From an uncultured Polynucleobacter sp. (GTDB lineage Bacteria; Pseudomonadota; Gammaproteobacteria; Burkholderiales; Burkholderiaceae), in assembly GCA_937863045.1 (NCBI GenBank), contig CALMBU010000023.1:1-39839 (forward strand): a stretch of DNA of 39,839 nt, read 5' to 3'. Below the pieces are notes generated by a model. The model had not been told where the DNA came from. It searched no databases and saw only the letters and a program-made list of their open reading frames with translations. Positions 24,646-32,845 of the stretch are shown here, in pieces (the first letter of the stretch is position 1; the number at the start of each line of letters is the position of its first letter). A program made the translations under genes and the position numbers.

Positions 24646-24690
24646 TTTGTAGTTATGAAATTAGTACTATAAAAATAATACGAGAGACAT

Positions 24691-25278
24691 ATGCAAAAAA
24701 TCCTTTTAACGGTGGATAAGATTTCCACCAAGGCTGGCCAAATCTCAGCCATTTCTGTCGTGCTTTTGACTGCATTGATTTGCTGGGAAGTTTTCAATCG
24801 TTATGTCTTGAGCAATCCCCATGATTGGGTGTTTGACATTACCTACATGCTATACGGCGTGATGTTCATGATGGCGGGTGCCTATACCCTGTCTAAAAAT
24901 GGACATGTGAGAGGCGACGTTCTTTATGGTTTTTTTAAACCAAGAACACAGGCCTTATTCGACCTAATTCTTTACTTTGTGTTTTTTATTCCAGGCATCA
25001 TTGCTTTGGTTTACGCAGGTATTCATTTCGCTGGAGACTCATTCGCCATCAATGAGCACACAACCCAAACTGCCAATGGCCCGCCCATTTGGCCTTTCAA
25101 AATGATCATTCCAATTGCTGGTGGCCTATTGCTCATCCAGGGTTTTGCAGAAATCATTCGTTGCATCGTTTGCCTTAAAACAGGTGAATGGCCTAAGCGT
25201 GAACATGATGTGGAAGAAGTGGACGTTGATAAATTAAAAGCCATGGTTAGCCATGAAGATGAAAAGAAGGGTGCTTAA
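24691..25278 (+). CDS. TRAP transporter small permease subunit (DctQ)
   Basis: A 195-residue inner-membrane protein with about four transmembrane helices: residues about 17-37 ('ISAISVVLLTALICWEVFNR'), about 50-70, about 88-110 and about 130-150. 'EVFNRYVLSNPHDWVFD' after the first helix is a DctQ hallmark. The C-terminus is charged and cytoplasmic. With the large subunit it forms the sodium-driven TRAP permease. It has a GAGAGA ribosome-binding site and its stop lies 2 bases before the large-permease ATG, so the pair is co-translated. Confidence 0.92.
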   Translation: MQKILLTVDKISTKAGQISAISVVLLTALICWEVFNRYVLSNPHDWVFDITYMLYGVMFMMAGAYTLSKNGHVRGDVLYGFFKPRTQALFDLILYFVFFIPGIIALVYAGIHFAGDSFAINEHTTQTANGPPIWPFKMIIPIAGGLLLIQGFAEIIRCIVCLKTGEWPKREHDVEEVDVDKLKAMVSHEDEKKGA

Positions 25279-25280
25279 CC

Positions 25281-27203
25281 ATGCGTAAGGAACTTTATTT
25301 CGGTTTTAGCATCATGGCCGCGATCGTGGTCGGTACATTGATTGCAATGCCATCATTCTCAGACATGACCAATGGTCATTTGGGTTTATTGATGCTCAGC
25401 TTGGTGGTAGTTGCCATCATGTTGGGTTTCCCAACCGCCTTTACCTTAATGGGTATGGGCATGATCTTCGCTTTGTTTGCTTTCTTGAGCCAAGGTGAGG
25501 GAGCTACTCAAGCAGTTGATCGAACTCTGGCGCTGATGGTGCAAAGAGCATTCTCTGTGATGACCAATGATGTTTTGATCTCAATTCCTTTGTTTGTGTT
25601 CATGGGATATTTGGTTGAGCGTGCCAACTTGATTGAAAAGCTATTCAAGAGTTTACATTTGGCTTTGGCAAGACTTCCTGGCGCTTTAGCTGTTGCCACT
25701 TTGGTCACTTGCGCTATTTTCGCTACCGCGACTGGCATCGTTGGTGCCGTGGTGACTTTGATGGGCTTGTTAGCTTTGCCGTCAATGTTAAAGGCAGGTT
25801 ATAGCGTCAAACTATCAGCTGGCGTTATCACTGCGGGTGGTTGTTTGGGTATTTTGATTCCACCATCAGTGATGTTGATTGTGTACGGCGCAACTGCTGG
25901 CGTATCAGTGGTCAAGTTATACGCAGGCGCTTTTTTCCCAGGCCTCATGTTGGCAACTTTGTACATTGGTTATGTGATCATTGTGGCTAAGTTAAAACCT
26001 GAGCTTGCACCACCAATGCCTAACGTTGATCGTTTGGTAACGTTAACGCCTCCATCAGAAATATTGGCCAAGTACAGCCAGCGTGCATTACCTGGTTTAT
26101 TGGGTGTGATGAAGGGTCGTGCAGCCAGCAACATGAGCTTGGGTGAGTTGTTTAAGCAATTCTTGATCATCATCGGTCCTTTGGTTTTCTTCGCAGTTGT
26201 GATGACATCTATGTATGGCGTTGCAACCAAGCCGGTTGAAGTGAGCATTGTTTCTGAGATGGTGAGCGATGGCGGCATGATCAGTCTGGAATCAGCTGAG
26301 GAATCTGAACAATCTCAAGCGGAGGGTGTTTCTTTGCCTCCTGGTGCTGAGGAAGACGCTAAAGAAGGTCAGCCAGCTGCTGCTACAAATGTTGGTGCAA
26401 CGGGCATGTCAGAATTGCCTTCAGGTGATGGCGCCGCTGCAGAGCGCGCGCCTGTGCCGATGTGGTACTGGATCACTCTGGGTATTGGTTTGTTGATTGG
26501 CGCATTGTTCTACTACACCTTGACCCTCAAGCGTCTAGAGGTATTCAAAATGCTCTTGGGGTCATTCTTCCCGCTAGCAGCACTCATTTTGATCGTTCTA
26601 GGTGCGATTGTGTTTGGTTTGGCAACGCCAACGGAAGCGGCTGCCTTAGGTTCATTTGGTGGCTTTGTTTTGGCTTGGGCCTACAAACAGCTCAATATGG
26701 AAGTAGTCAAAGAGTCAGTATTCTTGACAGCTAAAACAAGCGCCATGGTCTGCTGGTTGTTCGTCGGATCATCTATCTTCTCAGCAGCTTTTGCTTTGCT
26801 GGGCGGTCAAGAGTTGATTGAAAAGTGGGTCTTGGGTCTTGGTTTGAGCAAGATTGAATTCTTGATTCTTTCACAGATCATCATCTTCTTGTTGGGTTGG
26901 CCATTAGAGTGGACAGAGATCATCGTTATTTTCATGCCGATCTTTATTCCTTTATTGGTTCACTTCCAAGTTGATCCATTGTTCTTTGGCTTATTGGTTG
27001 CTTTGAATCTACAAACAGCGTTCTTGTCACCACCTGTGGCGATGGCGGCTTTCTACCTCAAAGGTGTTGCCCCGCCACACGTGACCTTGAATCAAATCTT
27101 CGCCGGCATGATGCCTTTCATGGCCATCCAGGTGTTTGCTTTGGTCTTGTTGTACATGTTCCCAGCCATTGGCATGTGGTTGCCAAGCGTGCTGTATAAC
27201 TAA
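25281..27203 (+). CDS. TRAP transporter large permease subunit (DctM), with long acidic linker
   Basis: A 640-residue multi-helix permease. The N-terminal half has 'LMLGFPTAFTLMGMG'-type sequence, 'NDVLISIPLFVFMGYLVERA' and 'GGCLGILIPPSVMLIVYG', and the C-terminal half 'GLATPTEAAALGSFGGFVLA' and 'PLEWTEIIVIFMPIFIPLL', all DctM hallmarks. Typical DctM proteins are about 425-450 residues. Here a hydrophilic, acidic, Ala/Gly/Ser/Glu-rich stretch (about residues 317-392, bases 26229-26456) and an extra helix ('MWYWITLGIGLLIGALFYY') split the two halves. Longer DctM proteins exist in TakP-type systems, so the insertion may be a subfamily trait. The gene ends the operon, before a strong terminator. 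Confidence 0.93.
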   Translation: MRKELYFGFSIMAAIVVGTLIAMPSFSDMTNGHLGLLMLSLVVVAIMLGFPTAFTLMGMGMIFALFAFLSQGEGATQAVDRTLALMVQRAFSVMTNDVLISIPLFVFMGYLVERANLIEKLFKSLHLALARLPGALAVATLVTCAIFATATGIVGAVVTLMGLLALPSMLKAGYSVKLSAGVITAGGCLGILIPPSVMLIVYGATAGVSVVKLYAGAFFPGLMLATLYIGYVIIVAKLKPELAPPMPNVDRLVTLTPPSEILAKYSQRALPGLLGVMKGRAASNMSLGELFKQFLIIIGPLVFFAVVMTSMYGVATKPVEVSIVSEMVSDGGMISLESAEESEQSQAEGVSLPPGAEEDAKEGQPAAATNVGATGMSELPSGDGAAAERAPVPMWYWITLGIGLLIGALFYYTLTLKRLEVFKMLLGSFFPLAALILIVLGAIVFGLATPTEAAALGSFGGFVLAWAYKQLNMEVVKESVFLTAKTSAMVCWLFVGSSIFSAAFALLGGQELIEKWVLGLGLSKIEFLILSQIIIFLLGWPLEWTEIIVIFMPIFIPLLVHFQVDPLFFGLLVALNLQTAFLSPPVAMAAFYLKGVAPPHVTLNQIFAGMMPFMAIQVFALVLLYMFPAIGMWLPSVLYN

Positions 27204-27222
27204 AAAGCTGCTTCCTCCGGTT

Positions 27223-27253
27223 AACAAACCCCGCTTTTGCGGGGTTTGTTTTT
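27223..27253 (+). terminator. Rho-independent terminator of the TRAP operon
   Basis: A perfect 12-bp stem (AACAAACCCCGC at 27223-27234, complement at 27239-27250) with a TTTT loop and a T-run after it, 20 bases beyond the large-permease stop. Confidence 0.95.
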
Positions 27254-27273
27254 AATGTATGTAAAATGCTGAC

Positions 27274-27292
27274 TTCGTTACAAAATAACGAA
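27274..27292. repeat. Short inverted repeat upstream of tRNA-Leu
   Basis: TTCGTTA-CAAAA-TAACGAA is a perfect 7-bp inverted repeat without a T-run, 76 bases before tRNA-Leu. It could be a protein-binding site or a minor hairpin; no clear -35/-10 pair for the tRNA was found around it. Confidence 0.4.
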
Positions 27293-27367
27293 TCAGTTGA
27301 AGTGAGTTAGAAGTAAAGCAGATGTAAAAAATACAACTATTTACGTCTACAATGACAAAAGTACTAT

Positions 27368-27455
27368 GCCCGAGTGACGAAATAGGTAGACGTAAGGGAT
27401 TTAAAATCCCTCGGCTTAAACAGCCGTGCCGGTTCGATTCCGGCCTCGGGCACCA
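27368..27455 (+). tRNA. tRNA-Leu (anticodon TAA)
   Basis: An 88-base class II tRNA: acceptor GCCCGAG pairs with CTCGGGC, anticodon stem AGGGA/TCCCT with loop TTTAAAA giving TAA, a long variable arm (CGGCTTAAACAGCCG), T-arm GCCGG-TTCGATT-CCGGC, discriminator A and encoded CCA. It is the same isoacceptor as E. coli leuZ, which follows pgsA-glyW-cysT there. Confidence 0.97.
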
Positions 27456-27481
27456 GGCTTCTTAACAGCTAGGTGCTTTTG

Positions 27482-28090
27482 ATGACAACAGTAAAAAATT
27501 CTTTATCTCTTCCAAAAATGACCGCTAAAGCTCGGCAGAGGGTAGCGGTTTTTTTATGCTTAAGCGCATTGGCCACTGTGTCATGGTGGCAAAGCGTCCA
27601 AGCACAACCTCAACCCGCTGAAATCCTGGCGATTTATTTCACGCCTCCTGCTGGAGCGGCCTCTGGCTTGATCAAGCAAATCGACGGCGCTAAAAAATCA
27701 ATCAAAGTGATGGCTTATGGCTTTACTGCTACGAATCTCGCAGAGGCTCTTGTGAGAGCAAAACGCAGGGGTGTTGATGTCGGACTCATTCAGGACGAAA
27801 AAAGCGCTCAAAACAATCGCGAGACCCTACCAATCTTATTGGCAGCCGGTATTGAGGTGCGCAGCGATGGCAAACATGCCATACAACACAATAAACTGAT
27901 GTTGATTGATGACGACATCGTGATCACGGGCAGTTATAACTTCACTAATTCAGCAGAAAAGCGCAACGCTGAGAACATCATGATCGTTCGCTCAACTTAT
28001 GCTGCCAAAAGATACGCTGATAACTGGAAAATACATTGGGACCATTCTGAAAAAGTCACTGATTCACCGCCAGCCAAAGCAAAGCGTTAA
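27482..28090 (+). CDS. Secreted phospholipase D-type nuclease (Nuc-like)
   Basis: A 202-residue protein with one HKD motif: His136, Lys138 and Asp143 in 'IQHNKLMLIDDDIVITG', followed by 'SYNFTNSAEKRNAEN'. Single-HKD proteins of this size are related to the endonuclease Nuc and work as dimers. A signal peptide (hydrophobic 'VAVFLCLSALATVSW', cleavage after VQA) sends it to the periplasm, where it may degrade DNA. ATG at 27482 is chosen over the GTG at 27473 because AGGTG lies 6 bases upstream of it. It begins 26 bases after tRNA-Leu. Nuc is often plasmid-borne, but there are no plasmid genes here. Confidence 0.9.
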   Translation: MTTVKNSLSLPKMTAKARQRVAVFLCLSALATVSWWQSVQAQPQPAEILAIYFTPPAGAASGLIKQIDGAKKSIKVMAYGFTATNLAEALVRAKRRGVDVGLIQDEKSAQNNRETLPILLAAGIEVRSDGKHAIQHNKLMLIDDDIVITGSYNFTNSAEKRNAENIMIVRSTYAAKRYADNWKIHWDHSEKVTDSPPAKAKR

Positions 28091-28102
28091 GTTTGATCAA
28101 TC

Positions 28103-28240
28103 ATGAAGATGCGCAAAAAATCAGATTTACCCACCAAGATTTGCCTAACTTGTGGACTACCTTTTACCTGGCGTAAAAAGTGGGAAAAGGTTTGGGAAGA
28201 GGTGAAATACTGCTCAGACCGCTGCCGAGCAAAGAAGTGA
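28103..28240 (+). CDS. DUF2256 zinc-ribbon-like protein, 45 aa
   Basis: This short frame starts at ATG 28103. The sequence '[20 protein letters not shown]' followed by '[13 protein letters not shown]' is the complete DUF2256 pattern, with two CxxC/CxxxC pairs that probably bind one zinc. The family is about 40-60 residues and its role is unknown; it is often near cryptochrome/photolyase genes. It lies 12 bases after the nuclease gene and 22 bases before the TIGR03643 gene. Confidence 0.88.
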   Translation: MKMRKKSDLPTKICLTCGLPFTWRKKWEKVWEEVKYCSDRCRAKK

Positions 28241-28262
28241 TTCTGTTAATACAATCACTCTC

Positions 28263-28523
28263 ATGAAGAAACCCATCATCGCCCCAGCAGATGTATCGCG
28301 CATCATTGAAATGGCTTGGGAAGACCGCACGCCATTTGATGCCATCATGCAAAGCTATGGCTTGAATGAGTCTCGTGTGATTGATTTGATGCGCCAAGAA
28401 ATGAAACCAAGTTCATTTAGGATGTGGCGCAAACGTGTGACCGGTCGCGGTACCAAGCACGCTGCCTTGCGAAGTGGGGAAGTGAAGCGCGCTTACTGCC
28501 CAACCCAATACAAACCCAAATAA
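28263..28523 (+). CDS. TIGR03643 (DUF2805) family protein, 86 aa
   Basis: The sequence 'IIEMAWEDRTPFDAIMQSYG', 'VIDLMRQEMKPSSFRMWRKR' and 'VTGRGTKHAALR' is characteristic of the TIGR03643 family. The first half looks like a helix-turn-helix fold, so nucleic-acid binding is possible, but no function is established. It follows DUF2256; the two families commonly co-occur, frequently with an iron-sulfur photolyase, which is absent from this window. It is convergent with exbD, about 39 bases away. Confidence 0.9.
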   Translation: MKKPIIAPADVSRIIEMAWEDRTPFDAIMQSYGLNESRVIDLMRQEMKPSSFRMWRKRVTGRGTKHAALRSGEVKRAYCPTQYKPK

Positions 28524-28562
28524 ACAAGCAGGCAAATCCGAAGCACTCATTTGAGTATGAGC

Positions 28563-28979
28563 TTAATTCGGCTCCGTCACAAATCCTATTTTTGTTAATC
28601 CTGAACGCTTGGCCGTAGATAAAACCTGGGCCACTGATTCATAGCGAACATTTTTATCGGCTTTGAGTTGAACCTCGGGTTGAGGAGATTTCTTCGCTGC
28701 TGTTTGAGCGTAAATCGACAAAGTATTCAAATCGATGGGAGAGTTATTCCAAAACACTTGACCGTTGGCAGCAATGCTCAGATTGATGGATTCGGGTTTA
28801 ACGTCATTGCGTTGACTGCTGGCTTGAGGTAGGTCTACTTTGACTGCGTGCTGCATCACTGGAATGGTGATCATGAAAACAATCAACAACACCAACATCA
28901 CATCCACCAAAGGCGTCATGTTGATTTCAGCCATCGGTGGGCTGTCATCATCTCCGATTGGTTCGTTACCAAAGGCCAT
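28563..28979 (-). CDS. exbD: Biopolymer transport protein ExbD/TolR
   Basis: A 138-residue inner-membrane protein with one N-terminal helix carrying the proton-path aspartate: 'MAEINMTPLVDVMLVLLIVF' (Asp about residue 27). The periplasmic part ends in the usual 'ADKNVRYESVAQVLSTAKRSG' fold. It works with ExbB to energise TonB. It starts 2 bases after exbB stops and is the last gene of the tonB-exbB-exbD run. Assignment to ExbD rather than TolR rests on the adjacent tonB and the absence of tolA, tolB or pal. Confidence 0.92.
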   Translation of the reverse strand: MAFGNEPIGDDDSPPMAEINMTPLVDVMLVLLIVFMITIPVMQHAVKVDLPQASSQRNDVKPESINLSIAANGQVFWNNSPIDLNTLSIYAQTAAKKSPQPEVQLKADKNVRYESVAQVLSTAKRSGLTKIGFVTEPN

Positions 28980-28981
28980 GA

Positions 28982-29713
28982 TTAATCCTGAGAGCTGATG
29001 CGAGTGTTACTAGAGCTACCAGAGCCACTAGATCCACCCACGGTGGCACCAGTGATGAAGTAGGCGTATAGATCATTGCCAAAGCGATTGAGCTCGGCGA
29101 TCAAGACCTTGTTGATGCGGCTAATCGCGTTATAGCCCAACACTGCTGGAATCGCTACTGCCAAGCCCAAGGCCGTCATGATCAAGGCTTCACCAATTGG
29201 ACCAGCCACCTGATCAATCGTGGCTGTGCCTGAAGTACCAATCCCTACCAAGGCGTGGTAAATGCCCCACACAGTGCCAAACAAGCCAATGAAGGGCGCT
29301 GTGGCACCCGTTGAAGCCAAGAAGGTTAAACCTTGTTGCAGGCCGCCGACTGATTTATCAATGCTGATCTTCAAGCAACGTGTGAGCCAATCTGATGCAT
29401 TGATGGTTTGATTCAGTTCGCTGCGGGTGCCTGATTGTTGATTGTGATGTTTCATCGCCTCTTGGGCGCTGTTAGCAAGATCACCATAAGGATTCTGATC
29501 GGCGGTCATTTGGCTAAGAGCCACATCAAAAGATGGCGCATGCCAAAAACATTCAACTTCTTTGGCCATTTTTTTAACTTTATAAAGTGCCAAGACTTTG
29601 GTCAAAATGATGACCCAAGACACAATCGACATCACCAATAAAATGATGGCAACGGTTCTGGTGACCGCATCGCCTTGTGCCCACATATTGGCAAGACCAA
29701 AAGTTTGATTCAT
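28982..29713 (-). CDS. exbB: Biopolymer transport protein ExbB (MotA/TolQ/ExbB family)
   Basis: A 243-residue membrane protein with three helices. Diagnostic are 'TGATAPFIGLFGTVWGIYHA' and 'VAGPIGEALIMTALGLAVAI', the helices that line the proton channel. The N-terminal helix 'TVAIILLVMSIVSWVIIL' precedes the cytoplasmic loop, and the C-terminal tail is Gly/Ser-rich ('GGSSGSGSSSNTR'), low complexity and probably disordered. It lies 4 bases after tonB and 2 before exbD, so all three are co-translated. ExbB pentamers with ExbD couple the proton gradient to TonB. Confidence 0.93.
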   Translation of the reverse strand: MNQTFGLANMWAQGDAVTRTVAIILLVMSIVSWVIILTKVLALYKVKKMAKEVECFWHAPSFDVALSQMTADQNPYGDLANSAQEAMKHHNQQSGTRSELNQTINASDWLTRCLKISIDKSVGGLQQGLTFLASTGATAPFIGLFGTVWGIYHALVGIGTSGTATIDQVAGPIGEALIMTALGLAVAIPAVLGYNAISRINKVLIAELNRFGNDLYAYFITGATVGGSSGSGSSSNTRISSQD

Positions 29714-29717
29714 TCAA

Positions 29718-30332
29718 TTACTCCAAACGGAAAATATAAGGTTGTATGGCTGTTACTTTAATCGCTTTACCAGATTCTATAAAGGGTTTACATCTGACGC
29801 GCATGCCAGCATCAAGTGCTGCTTGATCTAAACGGTGAATGCCGCTGCTTTGTGCCAGCGCTACTTTTTCGACCGTACCTGATTCATTGATGAATAAACG
29901 CACCATGGTTTTACCTTCTTCACCCATGCGTCTGGATAAATTCGGATAGAAAGGTTCTGGCACACTGCATTGAGCTTGACTGATGGAGACTGTTTTAGGG
30001 TCTCCAGCACTGCTACCACCCAGACTTGCCGCCGGTAACGATGGCTCTTGGGCTGGTGCTGTGAAGCTGCCCGTGGTTGTGGTGATCGGAGCAGGGGTGG
30101 ATTCAGACTTCTTTTTCTCAACAGGCTTGACTGGGGTTGGCCGCGCCACCGTTGATTTTTCTGTTTGAGGATTTGCATCCAGTAAGTTGGCAACCACTGT
30201 ATCGCCCATATTGGATGCTGACTTGGTGCGATCCATGCCAGACTGAAATCCAACGATCAGAAATAAATGCATCATCACCACAAATGCAGCAATCTTGTTT
30301 GTAAGAATCCAAGTTCTTATGTTTTGCATCAT
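29718..30332 (-). CDS. tonB: Energy transducer TonB
   Basis: A 204-residue protein with an N-terminal signal-anchor helix ('IAAFVVMMHLFLIVGF'), a periplasmic linker rich in Pro, Lys, Thr and Ser ('ARPTPVKPVEKKKSE', 'STPAPITTTTG') and a C-terminal TonB domain ('PEPFYPNLSRRMGEEGK', 'TMVRLFINESGTVEKVAL'). It spans the periplasm to drive TonB-dependent receptors. No receptor gene is in the window, and no convincing Fur box was seen in the 41-base gap upstream, so iron regulation cannot be asserted. Two cysteines in the C-terminal domain (in 'AQCSVP' and 'RVRCKP') could form a disulfide. murI lies directly upstream on the same strand. Confidence 0.9.
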   Translation of the reverse strand: MMQNIRTWILTNKIAAFVVMMHLFLIVGFQSGMDRTKSASNMGDTVVANLLDANPQTEKSTVARPTPVKPVEKKKSESTPAPITTTTGSFTAPAQEPSLPAASLGGSSAGDPKTVSISQAQCSVPEPFYPNLSRRMGEEGKTMVRLFINESGTVEKVALAQSSGIHRLDQAALDAGMRVRCKPFIESGKAIKVTAIQPYIFRLE

Positions 30333-30373
30333 GATTTCAAGAGATTCTTTATAGACTATCTATGAAAGGAGCA

Positions 30374-31186
30374 TTAAGAAATAAAGACCGTGGATGTTTG
30401 AACGCTGTGTTGTTCAAAGGCTGCAGGGATTAATTGTTTGGCATGAGCCAATAATGCTTCAGCATCCAAAGTGGAATACAAATGAATGATTCTTGGCGGA
30501 GCTGATTGAAGTAAATGATGTTCTTCTAATTTGCGACACAGTTGTTTGACAACTGCCTCACTGGTATCAATGATTTCAACATCGGGACCAATGATTTTTT
30601 TGATCAAGGGCGCTAAAAATGGGTAGTGGGTGCAGCCCAAAACCAAGGTATCGATTTCAGCCGCTTGCATGGGTGCCAAGTGCTCACGCAACAAGGCTTC
30701 AGCTTCAGGCGTATTCAAGGCTCCTGATTCAATCAATGGAACCAAACCCAAGCCTGCTTGAGTGATCAGTTCACAATTGTGATCAAGACCTTCTAAGCCA
30801 TCTAAGAGCGCTTTGAATTTGTCACTTTTCAAAGTGTTCTGAGTTGCGAGCACACCAATCTTGTGATTTTGACTTTTATGAACCGCTGGCTTAACGCCTG
30901 GCTCGATGCCAATGATGGGGATTGCAGGCATTTCATGTCTGATGTGCGCAATGGCTTCAGCGGTGGCTGTATTGCAAGCGATGATCAGAGCTTGGCAGCC
31001 TTCACGCACCAACCAGTGGCACAAGTCCAAGCTTCTGGCTGCAACCCATTCACTTGATTTTTCACCATAGGGTGCATTGGCTGAATCAGCCAAGTAAACA
31101 TAATGATGGGAGGGCGCTTGGCGCAGGGCTTCATTCAGGACGGTGAGACCACCGATGCCTGAATCGAAAACCCCGATCGTTGCCAA
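30374..31186 (-). CDS. murI: Glutamate racemase
   Basis: MurI makes D-glutamate from L-glutamate for peptidoglycan in the cytoplasm. The 270-residue protein has the substrate motif 'GVFDSGIGGLTVL' (Asp8-Ser9) and the two catalytic cysteines, Cys71 in 'IIACNTATAEA' and Cys185 in 'LVLGCTHYPFL', which act as the acid/base pair. 'LADSANAPYGEKS' is also typical. It starts 24 bases after fum ends, so it is probably on the same transcript, and tonB follows after 41 bases. The length is normal and both cysteines are present, so it should be active. Confidence 0.97.
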   Translation of the reverse strand: MATIGVFDSGIGGLTVLNEALRQAPSHHYVYLADSANAPYGEKSSEWVAARSLDLCHWLVREGCQALIIACNTATAEAIAHIRHEMPAIPIIGIEPGVKPAVHKSQNHKIGVLATQNTLKSDKFKALLDGLEGLDHNCELITQAGLGLVPLIESGALNTPEAEALLREHLAPMQAAEIDTLVLGCTHYPFLAPLIKKIIGPDVEIIDTSEAVVKQLCRKLEEHHLLQSAPPRIIHLYSTLDAEALLAHAKQLIPAAFEQHSVQTSTVFIS

Positions 31187-31210
31187 TTTCGCTGACCTAA
31201 ATGAGTGGGA

Positions 31211-32731
31211 TCAAGCTTGAGCGACTGGAATTTTTCCAATCTTGGCTTGCCACTCTTTAGGGCCTGTGTTGTGCACAGAAGTGCCGGTGGAATCCACCGC
31301 CACTGTCACAGGCATGTCTTGAATCGTGAATTCGTAAATGGCTTCCATGCCTAAATCAGCAAAGCCGACCACTTTCGATTCTTTGATTGCTTTTGATACC
31401 AAGTAAGCAGCGCCACCCACAGCCATTAAGTAAGCAGACTTGTGTTTCTTGATTGCTTCAATTGCTACGGGACCACGTTCAGCTTTGCCCACCATGGAGA
31501 TCAAGCCAGTCTCAGCCAGCATCATCTCGGTGAACTTGTCCATGCGTGTGGCCGTTGTCGGACCTGCAGGACCCACCACTTCATTACGAACTGGATCAAC
31601 TGGACCTACGTAATAGATCACACGATTCTTAAAGTCGACCGGTAATTTCTCACCTTTGGCCAGCATGTCGGCAATTCGCTTATGAGCCGCATCGCGACCT
31701 GTCAACATCTTGCCGTTTAACAACAGAGTTTGACCAGGTTTCCAGCTTGCCACTTCTTCAGGTGTGAGGGTGTCTAGATTCACGCGAGTTGATTTCTCTG
31801 TGTTCGGTGTCCAAGCAACATCAGGCCATTCTGAAATTGATGGAGGCGTCAATACGGCTGGACCATCACCGTGCAAATGGAAGTGCACGTGGCGTGTGGC
31901 CGCGCAGTTAGGAATCATAGCGACTGGTAATGAGGCTGCATGAGTTGGGTAATCCATGATCTTCACATCAAGCACAGTGGTCAAACCGCCCAAGCCTTGT
32001 GCGCCAATACCAAGGGCATTGACCTTGTCCATGATTTCCAAACGCAACTCTTCAATACGGGTCTTTGGGCCACGGGCAATCAATTCATGAATATCCACGG
32101 GAGCCATCAAAGACTCTTTGGCCAATAGCATGGCTTTTTCTGGTGTGCCACCAATGCCAATGCCTAGAATGCCAGGAGGGCACCAGCCAGCACCCATCAT
32201 TGGCACAGTTTTAACCACCCAATCAACGATGGAGTCAGAAGGATTCAACATGACCATCTTGCTCTTGTTTTCTGAACCACCACCTTTGGCTGCGCAAATC
32301 ACTTCAACGCCATCACCTTCCACGATTTCATAGTGAATCACGGCTGGGGTGTTGTCTTTTGAGTTGGTGCGTTTGCCGGCAGGATCTAATAGAACAGAAG
32401 CGCGTAATTTGTTATCGGGATGGTTATAGGCACGACGCACACCTTCATTGACCATGTCGGTGACGCTCATTTTGGCGTCCCATTTAACGTTCATGCCAAC
32501 CTTCAAAAACACCACAGCAATACCAGTGTCTTGGCACATCGGGCGCTTGCCTTCTGCGCACATGCGACTGTTGGTCAAAATTTGAGCAATCGCATCCTTG
32601 GCAGCAGGGCTTTCCTCACGTTCATAGGCTTTACCCAGGGCGGTGATGTAATCCAAGGGGTGGTAATAAGAAATGTACTGAAAACCATCAGCAATACTTT
32701 GAATAAAGTCGTCTTGGCGAATTGCACTCAT
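31211..32731 (-). CDS. Fumarate hydratase, class I (iron-sulfur)
   Basis: Class I fumarase hydrates fumarate to L-malate in the TCA cycle using an oxygen-sensitive [4Fe-4S] cluster. The 506-residue protein fuses the alpha and beta domains in one chain, like E. coli FumA/FumB. The cluster cysteines are Cys66 ('RPMCQDTG'), Cys184 ('GAGWCPPG') and Cys276 ('IPNCAATRH'). The C-terminal domain has 'YYVGPVDPVRNEVVGPAGPT', a conserved beta-subunit block, and ends near 'VDSTGTSVHNTGPKEWQ'. No good ribosome-binding site precedes the ATG at 32731. It is divergent from acs across 235 bases and upstream of murI. Confidence 0.95.
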   Translation of the reverse strand: MSAIRQDDFIQSIADGFQYISYYHPLDYITALGKAYEREESPAAKDAIAQILTNSRMCAEGKRPMCQDTGIAVVFLKVGMNVKWDAKMSVTDMVNEGVRRAYNHPDNKLRASVLLDPAGKRTNSKDNTPAVIHYEIVEGDGVEVICAAKGGGSENKSKMVMLNPSDSIVDWVVKTVPMMGAGWCPPGILGIGIGGTPEKAMLLAKESLMAPVDIHELIARGPKTRIEELRLEIMDKVNALGIGAQGLGGLTTVLDVKIMDYPTHAASLPVAMIPNCAATRHVHFHLHGDGPAVLTPPSISEWPDVAWTPNTEKSTRVNLDTLTPEEVASWKPGQTLLLNGKMLTGRDAAHKRIADMLAKGEKLPVDFKNRVIYYVGPVDPVRNEVVGPAGPTTATRMDKFTEMMLAETGLISMVGKAERGPVAIEAIKKHKSAYLMAVGGAAYLVSKAIKESKVVGFADLGMEAIYEFTIQDMPVTVAVDSTGTSVHNTGPKEWQAKIGKIPVAQA

Positions 32732-32845
32732 AATTTTTTTTATAAAGGTTTGAAAGACCTCTATTTTACCTAGGGAAAGTTGCCATTTACAGATATCATT
32801 TATGTGTTTATCTTAAGTGTTTGAGAAAACAAGGCTGATATCCCT

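Noticed and set aside
27482-28090. PLD/Nuc nuclease as evidence of a plasmid insert
   Set aside because: No replication, mobilisation or conjugation genes are nearby, and Nuc-like genes also occur on chromosomes.
30333-30373. Fur box before tonB
   Set aside because: The 41-base gap has no convincing GATAATGATAATCATTATC-like sequence.
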